Source: Candidatus Pedobacter colombiensis
GTDB taxonomy: Bacteria > Bacteroidota > Bacteroidia > Sphingobacteriales > Sphingobacteriaceae
Assembly (NCBI GenBank): GCA_029202485.1
Contig: CP119313.1
Location: 62,001-126,000 of the forward strand
Direction: 5' to 3'
Length of the DNA: 64,000 nucleotides
Under the pieces are notes generated by a model, which worked only from the letters and a program-made list of their open reading frames with translations, searched no databases and was not told the origin of the DNA. This document shows positions 35,830 through 44,462 of this stretch, one piece after another; positions within the stretch are counted from its first letter, which is position 1; each line of letters begins with the position of its first letter. Both the position numbers and the translations under genes were made by a program.

Positions 35830-37926
35830 ATGGGATTAATGACATTTTTGCGGAATCGTGCAGGCTATATTTTGATAGGAACCATCGGTTTTGCAATTGT
35901 TGCATTTTTAGTTGGTGATGCAATTAAAGTAGGTAAGCCTTTTTGGGCCGAATCTCAGAAAGTTGTAGGATCAGTTGATGGTGAAGAAATTAGCATAGAT
36001 CAATTTGGTCCGAAGGTAGACCAAAGTTTAGCTCAGTTTAAACAACAATATGGCGGTTCCGGCAATGCACAAATGCAGGCTATGGCCGTAGATAATGTAT
36101 GGCAAGGTGAAGTGGCAGGTATCCTTTTAGGTAAGGAGTATGCTCGTTTGGGTTTAACAGTTTCAGGTGATGAGCTGTTTGATTTGCTTCAAGGAAAAAA
36201 TCCAAGCCCACTGATTGTTCAATACTTTGGTAATCCTCAAACAGGTGAGGTAAACCGTGCTGAAATTATAAACTCATTGAAACAACAAGACAAAAACCCT
36301 CAGTTAAAACAACAATGGGGTCTTTTGCAACATGAGATTGAAAAGCAAGCGCTACAAAAGAAATATGCTAACTTAATCAGTAATTCTATTTATGTGACCA
36401 CTTTGGAAGCAAATGACGAATATCTGAACCGTAATAAACTGGCAAGTTTCAAGTATACACTATTGGATTATGCATCTATACCTGATGCAACAGTAAAGCC
36501 GACTGAAGCAGATTATGCTGATTATTATAACGAAAATAAAAAGCGTTTCGACAACCCTACAGAAACAAGGTCTTTCGAATATGTTGCTTTCAGTGTAAGT
36601 CCAACCAAATCAGATTCTGCGGCTGTTAAAGCTCAGGTAGACAAATTGGCTGCTGATTTCAAAACTGCAGCGAATGACTCTCTATTTGCAGCGGTTAACT
36701 CTGATGTGAAAGTTCCTTACACTTATATGTCTAAAGGTAAATTAGACCCTGCGGTTGATTCAGTAGTATTTAACCTTCCTGCAGGGAGCTTTTATGGTCC
36801 TAAATTTTCAGGTAATTCTTATAAACTAGTTAAAGTTATTGATACTCGTTTTTCACCTGATTCAGTGAAAGCAAGTCACATCTTAATTGATCCATCTAAA
36901 CTGGGTGGTGTTGATAAAGCTAAAAAACTAGCTGATTCATTAAGAACACTGGTTCAAAACGGTGCGAACTTCGCTACACTTGCAAAGCAATATAGCATTG
37001 ATGGTTCTAAAGATAAAGGTGGCGAGCTTGGTACATTTAGCCGTGGTCAAATGGTGCCTATATTTGAAGAAGCTGCATTTAATGGTAAACCTGGTGATCT
37101 TAAAGTGGTAACTTCTCAATTTGGGGTACACTTAATTAAAATCGAGAAGCAAGTTGGTTCTTCAAAAGTAGCGAAGCTTGCCTATGTAGAAAAAGGATTG
37201 GTTTCAAGTAACAAAACGAGAGATGCAGCTTATAAAAAAGCGAGCAGCTTCCTGAACGAAGTTAACAGCAATAATTTTGCAGAACTGGCACAGAAAAATG
37301 GCTATACCATTGGCGTAGCAGATAAAGTTACTCCAACTCAAGGTTTTGCTCCTGGCTTAGACAATCCACGTCAATTGATCCGTGATGCTTATGCAGCAGA
37401 TAAAGGTGATGTACTTAAGGATGTTTATCAAATGGACAATTCTTATGTGGTTGCACGTGTAACTGATGTTAAGCCAAAAGGAACACTTTCTCTTGAAGCC
37501 GTTAAAAAAGACATAGAGCCAATGGTTCGCAATGCAGTTAAAGCTAAAATGCTTACAGAAAAAGCAAACAAAGCATTAGAAGGCGCAGCTAAGATTGATC
37601 AGGTAGCTCAAAAATTAGGTAAGCCGGTGAACCCTGTAGAGAATATTGTATTTGCTAACCCAATTATCCCAGGTGCATCCCAGGAAAATAAATTGGTTGG
37701 AAGTGTATTTGGTTCTCAACCAGGAAAACTTTCAAAAGCGATAGATGGCAACATGGGTGTATATGTGTTTTCAGTAGATGGATTTAGTAATCCGGCTCCT
37801 CTGGCCAATACTTACAAGCAAAAAGAAGCTATGATGCAGGCTAACGGACAACGTTCTTTAGGTGCGGCATTCCAGGCATTGCAAGATAAAAGCAAGATAA
37901 AAGACAATAGGGTGAAATTCTATTAA
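35830..37926 (+). CDS. PpiD/SurA-like peptidylprolyl isomerase
   Basis: A 698-residue periplasmic folding factor. An N-terminal transmembrane anchor (about 10-30, GYILIGTIGFAIVAFLVGDA) is followed by a SurA-type N-domain and a parvulin (PpiC) domain at about 345-440 containing KASHILIDPS, FATLAKQYSIDGSKDKGGEL and GQMVPIFEEAAFNGKPGDL. A second, weaker C-terminal region follows. It should help outer-membrane and secreted proteins fold. An intrinsic terminator lies 22 nt downstream. Confidence 0.9.
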   Translation: MGLMTFLRNRAGYILIGTIGFAIVAFLVGDAIKVGKPFWAESQKVVGSVDGEEISIDQFGPKVDQSLAQFKQQYGGSGNAQMQAMAVDNVWQGEVAGILLGKEYARLGLTVSGDELFDLLQGKNPSPLIVQYFGNPQTGEVNRAEIINSLKQQDKNPQLKQQWGLLQHEIEKQALQKKYANLISNSIYVTTLEANDEYLNRNKLASFKYTLLDYASIPDATVKPTEADYADYYNENKKRFDNPTETRSFEYVAFSVSPTKSDSAAVKAQVDKLAADFKTAANDSLFAAVNSDVKVPYTYMSKGKLDPAVDSVVFNLPAGSFYGPKFSGNSYKLVKVIDTRFSPDSVKASHILIDPSKLGGVDKAKKLADSLRTLVQNGANFATLAKQYSIDGSKDKGGELGTFSRGQMVPIFEEAAFNGKPGDLKVVTSQFGVHLIKIEKQVGSSKVAKLAYVEKGLVSSNKTRDAAYKKASSFLNEVNSNNFAELAQKNGYTIGVADKVTPTQGFAPGLDNPRQLIRDAYAADKGDVLKDVYQMDNSYVVARVTDVKPKGTLSLEAVKKDIEPMVRNAVKAKMLTEKANKALEGAAKIDQVAQKLGKPVNPVENIVFANPIIPGASQENKLVGSVFGSQPGKLSKAIDGNMGVYVFSVDGFSNPAPLANTYKQKEAMMQANGQRSLGAAFQALQDKSKIKDNRVKFY

Positions 37927-37948
37927 TCTTATTTTACGTAATTTTGTA

Positions 37949-37979
37949 GCCGGAAGCCTTATCGCTTCCGGCTTTTTTT
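37949..37979 (+). terminator. Intrinsic terminator after PpiD-like gene
   Basis: GCCGGAAGC (37949-37957), 6-nt loop, GCTTCCGGC (37964-37972), then seven T. A strong rho-independent terminator. Confidence 0.93.
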
Positions 37980-38000
37980 ATATTTAATGATATTAGGAAT

Positions 38001-38516
38001 ATGGATATTCAGGAAAATTTCGTTAACAAAGTAGCGGCAAGTGGTTTGATTACACTCAACCTTGAGGATTATTTCCATCATGGTGAGCGTATTGTTTACG
38101 ATATAAAAGAGAATCTTTTCCACGGCCTGATGTTACGAGAGAAAGATTTTAGGGAGTTTATAAAGAATAATGACTGGTCTGTCTATACCGGCAAAAATGT
38201 AGCCATCATTTGTAGTGCAGATGCGATCGTTCCAACATGGGCTTATATGCTACTGGCCAATAAAATGAAACCTTATGCCAATGAGGTCGTTTTTGGAAGT
38301 CTGGAAACATTGGAGTCGGTGTTATTTACCAAAGCCCTGGCTAAAATAAATCTGGAAGCTTTTGCCGGAGAGCGCGTAGTCATTAAAGGCTGTGCAGATA
38401 TAGATGTTACTGTTGCTGCTTATGTAGAAATAACCAATTTATTGACCCCTGTTGTGAAGAGCATCATGTACGGTGAGCCATGCTCTACCGTGCCAATTTA
38501 CAAGCGTAAAGATTAA
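38001..38516 (+). CDS. DUF2480 family protein
   Basis: A 171-residue soluble protein of DUF2480, found in Bacteroidota and of unknown function. Family-typical parts are GLITLNLEDYFHHGERIVYD, LREKDFREFIK, AIICSADAIVPTWAYMLLA and VIKGCADIDVTVAAYVEIT. No signal peptide. It starts 22 nt after a terminator and precedes DUF3108 by 28 nt, so it may head a small operon with DUF3108 and DUF3109. Confidence 0.87.
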   Translation: MDIQENFVNKVAASGLITLNLEDYFHHGERIVYDIKENLFHGLMLREKDFREFIKNNDWSVYTGKNVAIICSADAIVPTWAYMLLANKMKPYANEVVFGSLETLESVLFTKALAKINLEAFAGERVVIKGCADIDVTVAAYVEITNLLTPVVKSIMYGEPCSTVPIYKRKD

Positions 38517-38544
38517 TTGGTTTGCTTTTTGTTTTAGCTCCATT

Positions 38545-39321
38545 ATGAGAATATCCCTATTGTTTGCAATTGTTGCATTTCTAAGTTTTAAGGGGGTAGC
38601 CCAGGAGCTGCCTTTTGTAGATGAACCTGTTTTTCAGGCGGGCGAAGTATTGAAGTATAAATTGAAATATGGTTTTATTACTGCTGCCGAAGGAGAAATT
38701 CGGGTGCAGGAATCGGACCTGAAATTTGATGGGAAGCCCACCTACAAATTGTTGGTTGATGGTGGAACATCAGGGACATTTGATATTTTTTACAAAATAA
38801 GGGATCATTATGATTCATTTATAGATAAGGATAATTTAAAGCCTTATTTCTATCAGGAAAATATACGTGAAGGTGGATACCGCAGGCAGGATAAGGCAAG
38901 GTTTCAGCAGGAAGAGAAGAAAGTTGTGGCTACACAGGGCACGTTGTCAACCCCGACCACACAGACTTTTGACCTGGTATCGGCTTATTATTTTGCCCGG
39001 AGTCTGGATATCTCAAAAATGAAATCAGGTGATTTTGTGAAGTTGAATTATTTCCTTGGTAATGAAATTAGTCAGCTTGAAATTCAGTTTGTAGGAAGAG
39101 AAGTTATTAAAACTAAACTAGGCAAAATAAAATGCTTGAAATTTAGCCCTTCTATAAAGCCTGGGCGAGTTTTTAGAAAAGATAGTAAATTATACCTTTG
39201 GATAACAGATGATGGAAACAGGGTGCCTGTAAAGGCTCAGGTGGAGATTATAGTTGGGTCTGTAACCATGGAGATTAAATCGGCGGATGGATTGAAATAT
39301 CCACTGGCCATAGTACAATAA
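38545..39321 (+). CDS. DUF3108 family exported protein
   Basis: A protein of about 258 residues with a signal peptide (MRISLLFAIVAFLSFKGVAQ) and then the DUF3108 pattern: FQAGEVLKYKLKYGFITAAE, IRDHYDSFIDKDNLKPYFY, SAYYFARSLDIS and LWITDDGNRVPVKAQVEI. The family is periplasmic and of unknown function. The ATG at 38545 is chosen because it starts a proper signal peptide; the longer frame overlaps DUF2480. The DUF3109 gene follows after 4 nt. Confidence 0.87.
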   Translation: MRISLLFAIVAFLSFKGVAQELPFVDEPVFQAGEVLKYKLKYGFITAAEGEIRVQESDLKFDGKPTYKLLVDGGTSGTFDIFYKIRDHYDSFIDKDNLKPYFYQENIREGGYRRQDKARFQQEEKKVVATQGTLSTPTTQTFDLVSAYYFARSLDISKMKSGDFVKLNYFLGNEISQLEIQFVGREVIKTKLGKIKCLKFSPSIKPGRVFRKDSKLYLWITDDGNRVPVKAQVEIIVGSVTMEIKSADGLKYPLAIVQ

Positions 39322-39325
39322 GAAA

Positions 39326-39892
39326 ATGATAGAAGTACAGCATACGCTGGTTCATGAAGACGTCATTACGGAGAGCTTTGTGTGTAACCTGAACAAATGC
39401 AAGGGCATTTGTTGCGTGGAAGGAGATGCGGGTGCGCCGCTTGATGTAGCTGAAACCGCTATTCTCAAAGATATTTACCCAAAGATCAAGCACCTGCTTG
39501 AACCAAAGGGTGTAGCTGCCATAGAGGCGCAAGGCACATCAGTGGTTGATGCAGATGGAGATTTAACAACTCCTTGTGTAGATGGAAATAAAGAATGTGC
39601 CTATGTAACATTTGAAAATGGGATCACGAAATGCGGGATAGAGAAAGGGTATGAGCAAGGTCTGGTAGACTGGCAAAAGCCGATCTCCTGTCATTTGTAT
39701 CCAATCCGGATCACCCAATATCCTGAATTTGAAGTGTTGAATTATGACAGATGGCACATTTGCCATGATGCCTGTTCATTCGGAAGAGAGCTGAAAGTTC
39801 CTGTTTACCAGTTTCTAAAAGGTCCGCTGATTAGAAAATATGGGGCAGAATGGTTTGCTGAACTCGAAAATAGTGTATCTTCGGGTAAGTAA
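39326..39892 (+). CDS. DUF3109 Cys-rich protein
   Basis: A 188-residue protein of DUF3109. It has about ten Cys, in FVCNLNKCKGICCVEGDAGA, NKECAY, TKCGIEKGYEQG, ISCHLYPIRIT and ICHDACSFG. The C-x5-C-x4-CC opening resembles metal- or Fe-S-binding proteins of the YkgJ type. Function unknown. There is no signal peptide, so the Cys are probably ligands and not disulphides. It is 4 nt after DUF3108. Confidence 0.87.
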   Translation: MIEVQHTLVHEDVITESFVCNLNKCKGICCVEGDAGAPLDVAETAILKDIYPKIKHLLEPKGVAAIEAQGTSVVDADGDLTTPCVDGNKECAYVTFENGITKCGIEKGYEQGLVDWQKPISCHLYPIRITQYPEFEVLNYDRWHICHDACSFGRELKVPVYQFLKGPLIRKYGAEWFAELENSVSSGK

Positions 39893-39939
39893 TAACTGAA
39901 CAAACCAACACTAAATATTAACCTCAAAAACAATATACC

Positions 39940-40800
39940 TTGAAAGGAATAATTCTAGCCGGAGGAAGTGGTACAAGACTACATCCCTTAACCCTGGTAA
40001 TGAGCAAGCAGATGATGCCTGTTTATGATAAACCAATGATCTATTATCCATTATCTATTCTGATGCTGGCAGGGATCAAAGAAGTATTGATCATTTCTAC
40101 ACCCCATGATCTGCCAAACTTTGAGAAGCTTTTGGGGGATGGTTCAGGATTGGGCTGTAAGTTTTCTTATGCTGTACAGGAACAACCTAATGGTCTTGCT
40201 CAGGCATTTGTGATCGGTGCTGATTTTATCGGCAATGATAAAGTAGCCCTGGTATTGGGTGATAACATTTTTTACGGAGATGGAATGTCAAAACTTTTGC
40301 AAGCCAGTGCAGATCCTGAAGGTGGTGTTGTATTTGCTTACCGGGTTTCTGATCCAGAACGGTACGGGGTAGTAGAATTTGATGATCAGAATGTGGCGAT
40401 TTCTATTGAAGAGAAACCAGCTCATCCAAAGTCTGATTATGCGGTACCAGGTTTGTATTTCTACGACAATAGTGTGGTAGAGATTGCCAAAAATATTAAG
40501 CCTTCACCAAGGGGAGAATACGAAATTACAGATGTAAATAAAGTTTACCTGGAGCAAGGGAAGTTAAAGGTAGGGGTGTTGAGCAGGGGGACAGCCTGGT
40601 TAGATACAGGGACTTTTGCTTCGTTAATGCAGGCAGGTCAGTTTGTGCAGGTGATAGAAGAGCGTCAGGGATTGAAAATTGGCTGTATTGAAGAAGTTGC
40701 TTATCGCATGGGATTCATTGATAAAGAACAGTTAAGAAGAATTGCAACTCCATTAGTGAAGAGTGGGTATGGGGAGTATTTGCTAAAAATGTTTAAATGA
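39940..40800 (+). CDS. rfbA: Glucose-1-phosphate thymidylyltransferase
   Basis: A 286-residue enzyme making dTDP-glucose from dTTP and glucose 1-phosphate, the first step to dTDP-rhamnose and related sugars. Signatures are KGIILAGGSGTRLHPLT (nucleotide loop), SKQMMPVYDKPMIYYPLS, LGDNIFYGDGM, and ISIEEKPAHPKSDYAV and TGTFASLMQA. The start is TTG at 39940: it gives exactly the family N-terminus and no ATG is available. No rfbB, rfbC or rfbD lies nearby. One arm of a long inverted repeat begins immediately after the stop codon. Confidence 0.94.
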   Translation: MKGIILAGGSGTRLHPLTLVMSKQMMPVYDKPMIYYPLSILMLAGIKEVLIISTPHDLPNFEKLLGDGSGLGCKFSYAVQEQPNGLAQAFVIGADFIGNDKVALVLGDNIFYGDGMSKLLQASADPEGGVVFAYRVSDPERYGVVEFDDQNVAISIEEKPAHPKSDYAVPGLYFYDNSVVEIAKNIKPSPRGEYEITDVNKVYLEQGKLKVGVLSRGTAWLDTGTFASLMQAGQFVQVIEERQGLKIGCIEEVAYRMGFIDKEQLRRIATPLVKSGYGEYLLKMFK

Positions 40801-40887
40801 TAAAATAACCATTCTCCTCGAAGTCTGGAATCTTTTGCCTGAAGAAGGCAAAATTTCCTAGGTCTTCTCTGAGAAGGTAATTTTATT
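40801..40887 (+). repeat. Inverted-repeat element, left arm
   Basis: An 87-bp segment directly after rfbA. It is about 87 percent identical, by hand alignment (nine mismatches, two 1-nt gaps), to the reverse complement of 41038-41122. The arm is itself an imperfect hairpin, with the tip TTTTGCCT-GAAGA-AGGCAAAA and a lower stem pairing ACCATTCTC with GAGAAGGT. Confidence 0.85.
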
Positions 40888-40970
40888 TTAAAGCATGATG
40901 CACAGAAAAGGGTAGTTTTACTTTTAAGCATATTCCTATATAAACGATTTAAAGCATGGTGCATAGATAA
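40887..40970 (+). repeat. Two direct repeats around AAAGCATGRTGCAYAG
   Basis: TTTAAAGCATGATGCACAG at 40887-40905 and TTTAAAGCATGGTGCATAG at 40948-40966 are near-identical copies within the centre of the inverted-repeat element. Confidence 0.7.
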
Positions 40971-40991
40971 GTTTATGTTGTATAAGATTTA

Positions 40992-41017
40992 AAGCCTCGG
41001 GTAACCGAGGCTTTTTT
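40992..41017 (+). terminator. Intrinsic terminator within the repeat element
   Basis: AAGCCTCGG, loop GTAA, CCGAGGCTT, then T-run. A 9-bp perfect stem. It could terminate rfbA transcription and is centred between the two inverted-repeat arms. Confidence 0.88.
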
Positions 41018-41037
41018 GGTTTTTGCGCTTTGTTAGG

Positions 41038-41122
41038 AATAAAGTTACCTTCTCCGAAAAGGCCTCGGAAATTTGCCTTCTTCAGGCAAAGATTCCAGCC
41101 TTAGAGGAGAATGGTCACTTTA
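41038..41122 (-). repeat. Inverted-repeat element, right arm
   Basis: An 85-bp segment, the reverse-complement counterpart of 40801-40887. Its own hairpin tip is TTTGCCTTCTTCAGGCAAA. It lies 89 bp upstream of the fucP start. Confidence 0.85.
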
Positions 41123-41186
41123 TATGCTAAAATCGTTTAATGATATGATAATATCATAAAATAATTACTGCCAGAATTCGCGTCCT

Positions 41187-41207
41187 TTGAATAACCAAAT
41201 TATTCAA
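41187..41207. promoter_or_regulatory. Inverted repeat at the fucP start, operator candidate
   Basis: TTGAATAA (41187-41194) and TTATTCAA (41200-41207), a perfect 8-bp inverted repeat with a 5-nt spacer, ends 4 nt before the fucP ATG. A further 7-bp repeat ATGATAT/ATATCAT lies at 41140-41157. Either could bind a dimeric repressor or occlude translation. Confidence 0.5.
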
Positions 41208-41211
41208 CCAG

Positions 41212-42453
41212 ATGACGAAAAATAAATACCTTTTTCCTTTTATCATGATCACCTCACTGTTCTTTATGTGGGGATTTGTACATAACCTGGATCCGATCCT
41301 TATTCCGCACCTAAAGCGGTCATTTAGTCTCACTACATTACAGGCCTCACTGGTAGATTCGGCCGTGTTTATTGCTTATTTCGTGATGGCATTACCTGCT
41401 GGGTTCATCATGAAAAAATATGGGTATAAGACAGGGATTATTATTGGACTGGCCTTCTTTGCTATAGGATCATTCTTATTTATTCCTGCTGCCAATACAC
41501 AGCTGTATGTATTCTTTCTGGGGGCACTTTTTATTATTGCCTGCGGGTTGACCATACTGGAAACGGCAGCGAATCCGTATGCTTCTTTGTTAGGCCCTCC
41601 GGAGACAGCAACCTTTCGATTAAACTTTGCACAAACTTTTAATGGCCTGGCAGCTACACTAGCGCCTATGATTGGGGCAAGGGTAATTTTAATCAAGGGG
41701 GCCTCGGATGAGGAATTGAGTAAGATGTCCGAGTCTGGCAGGCAGTTGGCATTAGCTTCAGAAGCTTCTTCTGTAAAAACACCTTACCTGATTTTGGGGG
41801 GGATTATCGTTGTGATCGCAGTGATATTTGTTTTTTTAAAATTGCCTACAATCAAAGAAGAAGAGGTAAAAGGGGAGAAAAGTGGGATCTTACACACTTT
41901 AAGACACCGTCATTTAAGCTGGGCTGTAGTGGCACAATTCTTTTATGTTGGGGCGCAGGTATGTGTATTTAGCTTCTTCATCTTGTATGCAACTAAGGCT
42001 GCTGGTATAGATCAGCAAACGGCAGCAGACTATGCCGGGTATGGAGTGGGACTTGCTTTTCTGCTGGGAAGGGTAATTGGAACTTTCCTTATGAAATTTA
42101 TTAAAGCAGAAAAATTGCTGGTTATTTATGCATTGATCAACGTCATTTTATGTGGTGTAGCCATTACTGCTGGAGGTACACTTGCGCTGATTGCAGTAAT
42201 TGGGATTGCCTTTTTTATGTCAATTATGTTCCCAACCATTTTCTCCCTTGGCATCAAAGACCTTGGCAGTGATACCAAGTTGGGGAGTAGCCTGATCATC
42301 ATGTCAATCGTAGGTGGCGCTATATTGCCACCAGTAATGGGTTATATTAGTGATGTAGCCGAAAATATTCAGATCGGATATGTGGTGCCCCTCATCTGTT
42401 TTGTAGTGGTGCTCTTATTCGGATTAAAAGGACATAAAGTTGTTAAAGCGTAA
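41212..42453 (+). CDS. fucP: FucP-like sugar:H+ symporter
   Basis: A 413-residue major-facilitator permease with 12 predicted helices, of the FucP/L-fucose:proton symporter group. It starts with MTSLFFMWGFVHNLDPILIPH-like sequence (helix 1, ITSLFFMWGFVHNLDPI), and has VFIAYFVMALPAGFIMKKYGYK and ETAANPYASLLGPPETATFRLNFAQTF, both typical and described here in parts. It imports L-fucose in E. coli; related members import other deoxy sugars or glucose/galactose. First gene of a seven-gene catabolic operon. The next gene follows after 3 nt. Confidence 0.87.
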   Translation: MTKNKYLFPFIMITSLFFMWGFVHNLDPILIPHLKRSFSLTTLQASLVDSAVFIAYFVMALPAGFIMKKYGYKTGIIIGLAFFAIGSFLFIPAANTQLYVFFLGALFIIACGLTILETAANPYASLLGPPETATFRLNFAQTFNGLAATLAPMIGARVILIKGASDEELSKMSESGRQLALASEASSVKTPYLILGGIIVVIAVIFVFLKLPTIKEEEVKGEKSGILHTLRHRHLSWAVVAQFFYVGAQVCVFSFFILYATKAAGIDQQTAADYAGYGVGLAFLLGRVIGTFLMKFIKAEKLLVIYALINVILCGVAITAGGTLALIAVIGIAFFMSIMFPTIFSLGIKDLGSDTKLGSSLIIMSIVGGAILPPVMGYISDVAENIQIGYVVPLICFVVVLLFGLKGHKVVKA

Positions 42454-42456
42454 ATT

Positions 42457-42795
42457 ATGAATAAAAGATATTGCCTGACGCTGGATTTAATACCCAACGA
42501 TGATTTGATTGCTGGGTACGAGGAGATGCACCGTAAAGTATGGCCAGAGATTATAGAAAGTATAACCACTGCCGGAATTGAAGATATGGAGATTTATAGG
42601 ACAGGCAATCGCTTGTTTATGATTATGGAGGTAAATGATACATTTAGCTTTGATCGTAAGTCGGAAATGGATGCAGGCAATGAGAAGGTACAGGAATGGG
42701 AAACCTTAATGTGGAAATATCAGCAAGCTGTACCTGGAGCTAAGCCTGGAGAGAAATGGATAATGATGGATAGAATATTTGAGTTAAACGCCTAA
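42457..42795 (+). CDS. RhaM-family sugar mutarotase
   Basis: A 112-residue mutarotase of the L-rhamnose mutarotase family (DUF718), which interconverts alpha and beta anomers of deoxy sugars. It has RYCLTLDLIPNDDLIAGYEE, MHRKVWPEI (catalytic His), EIYRTGNRLFMIMEV and ending WIMMDRIFEL. In this operon it should act on the imported sugar before oxidation, probably L-fucose. Its stop overlaps the start of the dehydratase gene by 1 nt (TAATG). Confidence 0.9.
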   Translation: MNKRYCLTLDLIPNDDLIAGYEEMHRKVWPEIIESITTAGIEDMEIYRTGNRLFMIMEVNDTFSFDRKSEMDAGNEKVQEWETLMWKYQQAVPGAKPGEKWIMMDRIFELNA

Positions 42796-44453
42796 TGTCA
42801 ATAAATACAGTAAAAAGTTTTTTGCAAATCCACCCCGATGATAATGTACTGGTGGCTTTGCAGGATTTGCCTAAAGGACAAATCGTAGAGTGGAATGGCC
42901 AAGTCATCAAATTAAAGGATGACATACATGCTAAACATAAATTCTTTATTGAAGACCTTTCCATTGGTGGGGAGGTCTTGATGTATGGTGTGCTTGTTGG
43001 GAAAGCAACAGCTTTTATCCCACAAGGTGGATTGATGACTACCGGTAATGTACATCATGCTTCGCAGGATTATGCTTATCGGAAAGTAAACTATGAATGG
43101 CAGGTACCTGATGTTACAAAATTTAAGGACAGGACCTTCAATGGCTACCATCGTGCTGATGGCAGAGTTGGAACGGCAAATTATTGGCTGTTTGTACCTA
43201 CTGTTTTCTGCGAAAACAGGAACCTTGATGTGATAAAGGAGGCTTTATACAATACTTTGGGCTATACCGTAACGGATAAATACAAACAGTTTGCTGAACA
43301 ATTGCTCGATGCTTATCAAGGTGGGGTAGACATTACCTCATTTAAAATTGATGAGCTTGCTCCTGTAGAGCCGCTTAAAAAGCGGGTTTTTAAGCATGTT
43401 GATGGCATTAAGTTCTTAAACCATCAGGGTGGATGTGGTGGAACAAGACAGGACTCTGCATTGCTTAGCCAATTGCTGGCTGCTTATGCAGATCATCCTA
43501 ATGTTGCGGGGATAACCGTATTAAGTCTGGGTTGTCAGCATTTGCAAACACAGAATTTGCTGGATGATGTTAAAAAGAGAAATCCGTCATTTGATAAGCC
43601 GGTTTTGATATTTGAACAACAGCAAAGTCAGAGTGAAGAGCAGTTGATTAAAGATGCGATTCTGAAGACATTTATTGGATTGGAGGAAATCAACAAGGTA
43701 GAAAGGAAGCCCGCACCTTTAAGTAAATTATGTGTTGGTGTTAAATGCGGCGGAAGTGATGGATTTAGCGGGATATCTGCAAATCCGGCAGTTGGCTATA
43801 CTTCTGATTTATTAGTAGCTTTAGGAGCAAAAGTTTTACTTGCGGAGTTCCCGGAGCTTTGTGGTGCTGAGCAAAATTTAATAGACAGGTGCGTAAATGA
43901 ACCGACCGCAGAGAAATTCATCAGGTTAATGCAGGAATATGATGCGCAGGCACATGCTGTAGGCTCTGGATTCCACATGAACCCTTCTCCGGGTAACATT
44001 AAGGATGGTTTAATTACAGACGCAATAAAAAGTACAGGAGCTGCAAAGAAGGCAGGTACTTCACCTGTAGTTGATGTATTGGATTATACAGAGCCGGTAA
44101 CCAAACCGGGGCTTAGCCTGGTTTGTACGCCTGGAAATGATGTAGAAGCTACAACAGGGAAGGCGGCAAGTGGCGCTACTTTAATTTTATTTACAACCGG
44201 ATTGGGGACACCAACAGGGAATCCTGTTTGTCCGGTTATAAAAGTCGCTACCAATACATCACTGGCGACAAGGATGAGTGATATTATTGACATTGATACT
44301 GGTGCGATTATTCGTGGTGAGAAAACCATTGCAGAAATGGGTACGGAGATTTTGGAATACTGCATTAAAGCTGCAAGTGGAGAAGAAATTCCTAAAGCAG
44401 TGTTGTTGAATCAGGATGATTTTATTCCGTGGAAAAGAGGAGTTTCATTATAA
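42795..44453 (+). CDS. UxaA-type dehydratase, probable L-fuconate dehydratase
   Basis: A 552-residue protein of the UxaA/altronate dehydratase family. An N-terminal SAF-like domain (about 1-110) precedes the catalytic part, with GYHRADGRVGTANYW, NHQGGCGGTRQDSALLSQL, LSLGCQHLQTQNLL, GVKCGGSDGFSGISANPAVG and AVGSGFHMNPSPGN. The family dehydrates sugar acids. In this gene set it fills the L-fuconate dehydratase step, giving 2-keto-3-deoxy-L-fuconate; altronate or another sugar acid is the alternative. Campylobacter jejuni's fucose locus also carries UxaA-like proteins, from memory. It is followed after 9 nt by an SDR gene. Confidence 0.82.
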   Translation: MSINTVKSFLQIHPDDNVLVALQDLPKGQIVEWNGQVIKLKDDIHAKHKFFIEDLSIGGEVLMYGVLVGKATAFIPQGGLMTTGNVHHASQDYAYRKVNYEWQVPDVTKFKDRTFNGYHRADGRVGTANYWLFVPTVFCENRNLDVIKEALYNTLGYTVTDKYKQFAEQLLDAYQGGVDITSFKIDELAPVEPLKKRVFKHVDGIKFLNHQGGCGGTRQDSALLSQLLAAYADHPNVAGITVLSLGCQHLQTQNLLDDVKKRNPSFDKPVLIFEQQQSQSEEQLIKDAILKTFIGLEEINKVERKPAPLSKLCVGVKCGGSDGFSGISANPAVGYTSDLLVALGAKVLLAEFPELCGAEQNLIDRCVNEPTAEKFIRLMQEYDAQAHAVGSGFHMNPSPGNIKDGLITDAIKSTGAAKKAGTSPVVDVLDYTEPVTKPGLSLVCTPGNDVEATTGKAASGATLILFTTGLGTPTGNPVCPVIKVATNTSLATRMSDIIDIDTGAIIRGEKTIAEMGTEILEYCIKAASGEEIPKAVLLNQDDFIPWKRGVSL

Positions 44454-44462
44454 TTATAAAAA

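Noticed and set aside
40701..40964. Minus-strand frame across the end of rfbA and the left repeat arm
   Set aside because: It is antisense to rfbA and then follows the repeat; composition is that of a shadow frame.
41038..41122. Terminal inverted repeats of a complete insertion sequence
   Set aside because: No transposase lies between the arms, which are only 150 bp apart, and no target duplication was seen.
42795..44453. Altronate dehydratase of the galacturonate route
   Set aside because: No uronate isomerase, tagaturonate reductase or KDG kinase is near, while all other fucose-route steps are present; kept only as an alternative.
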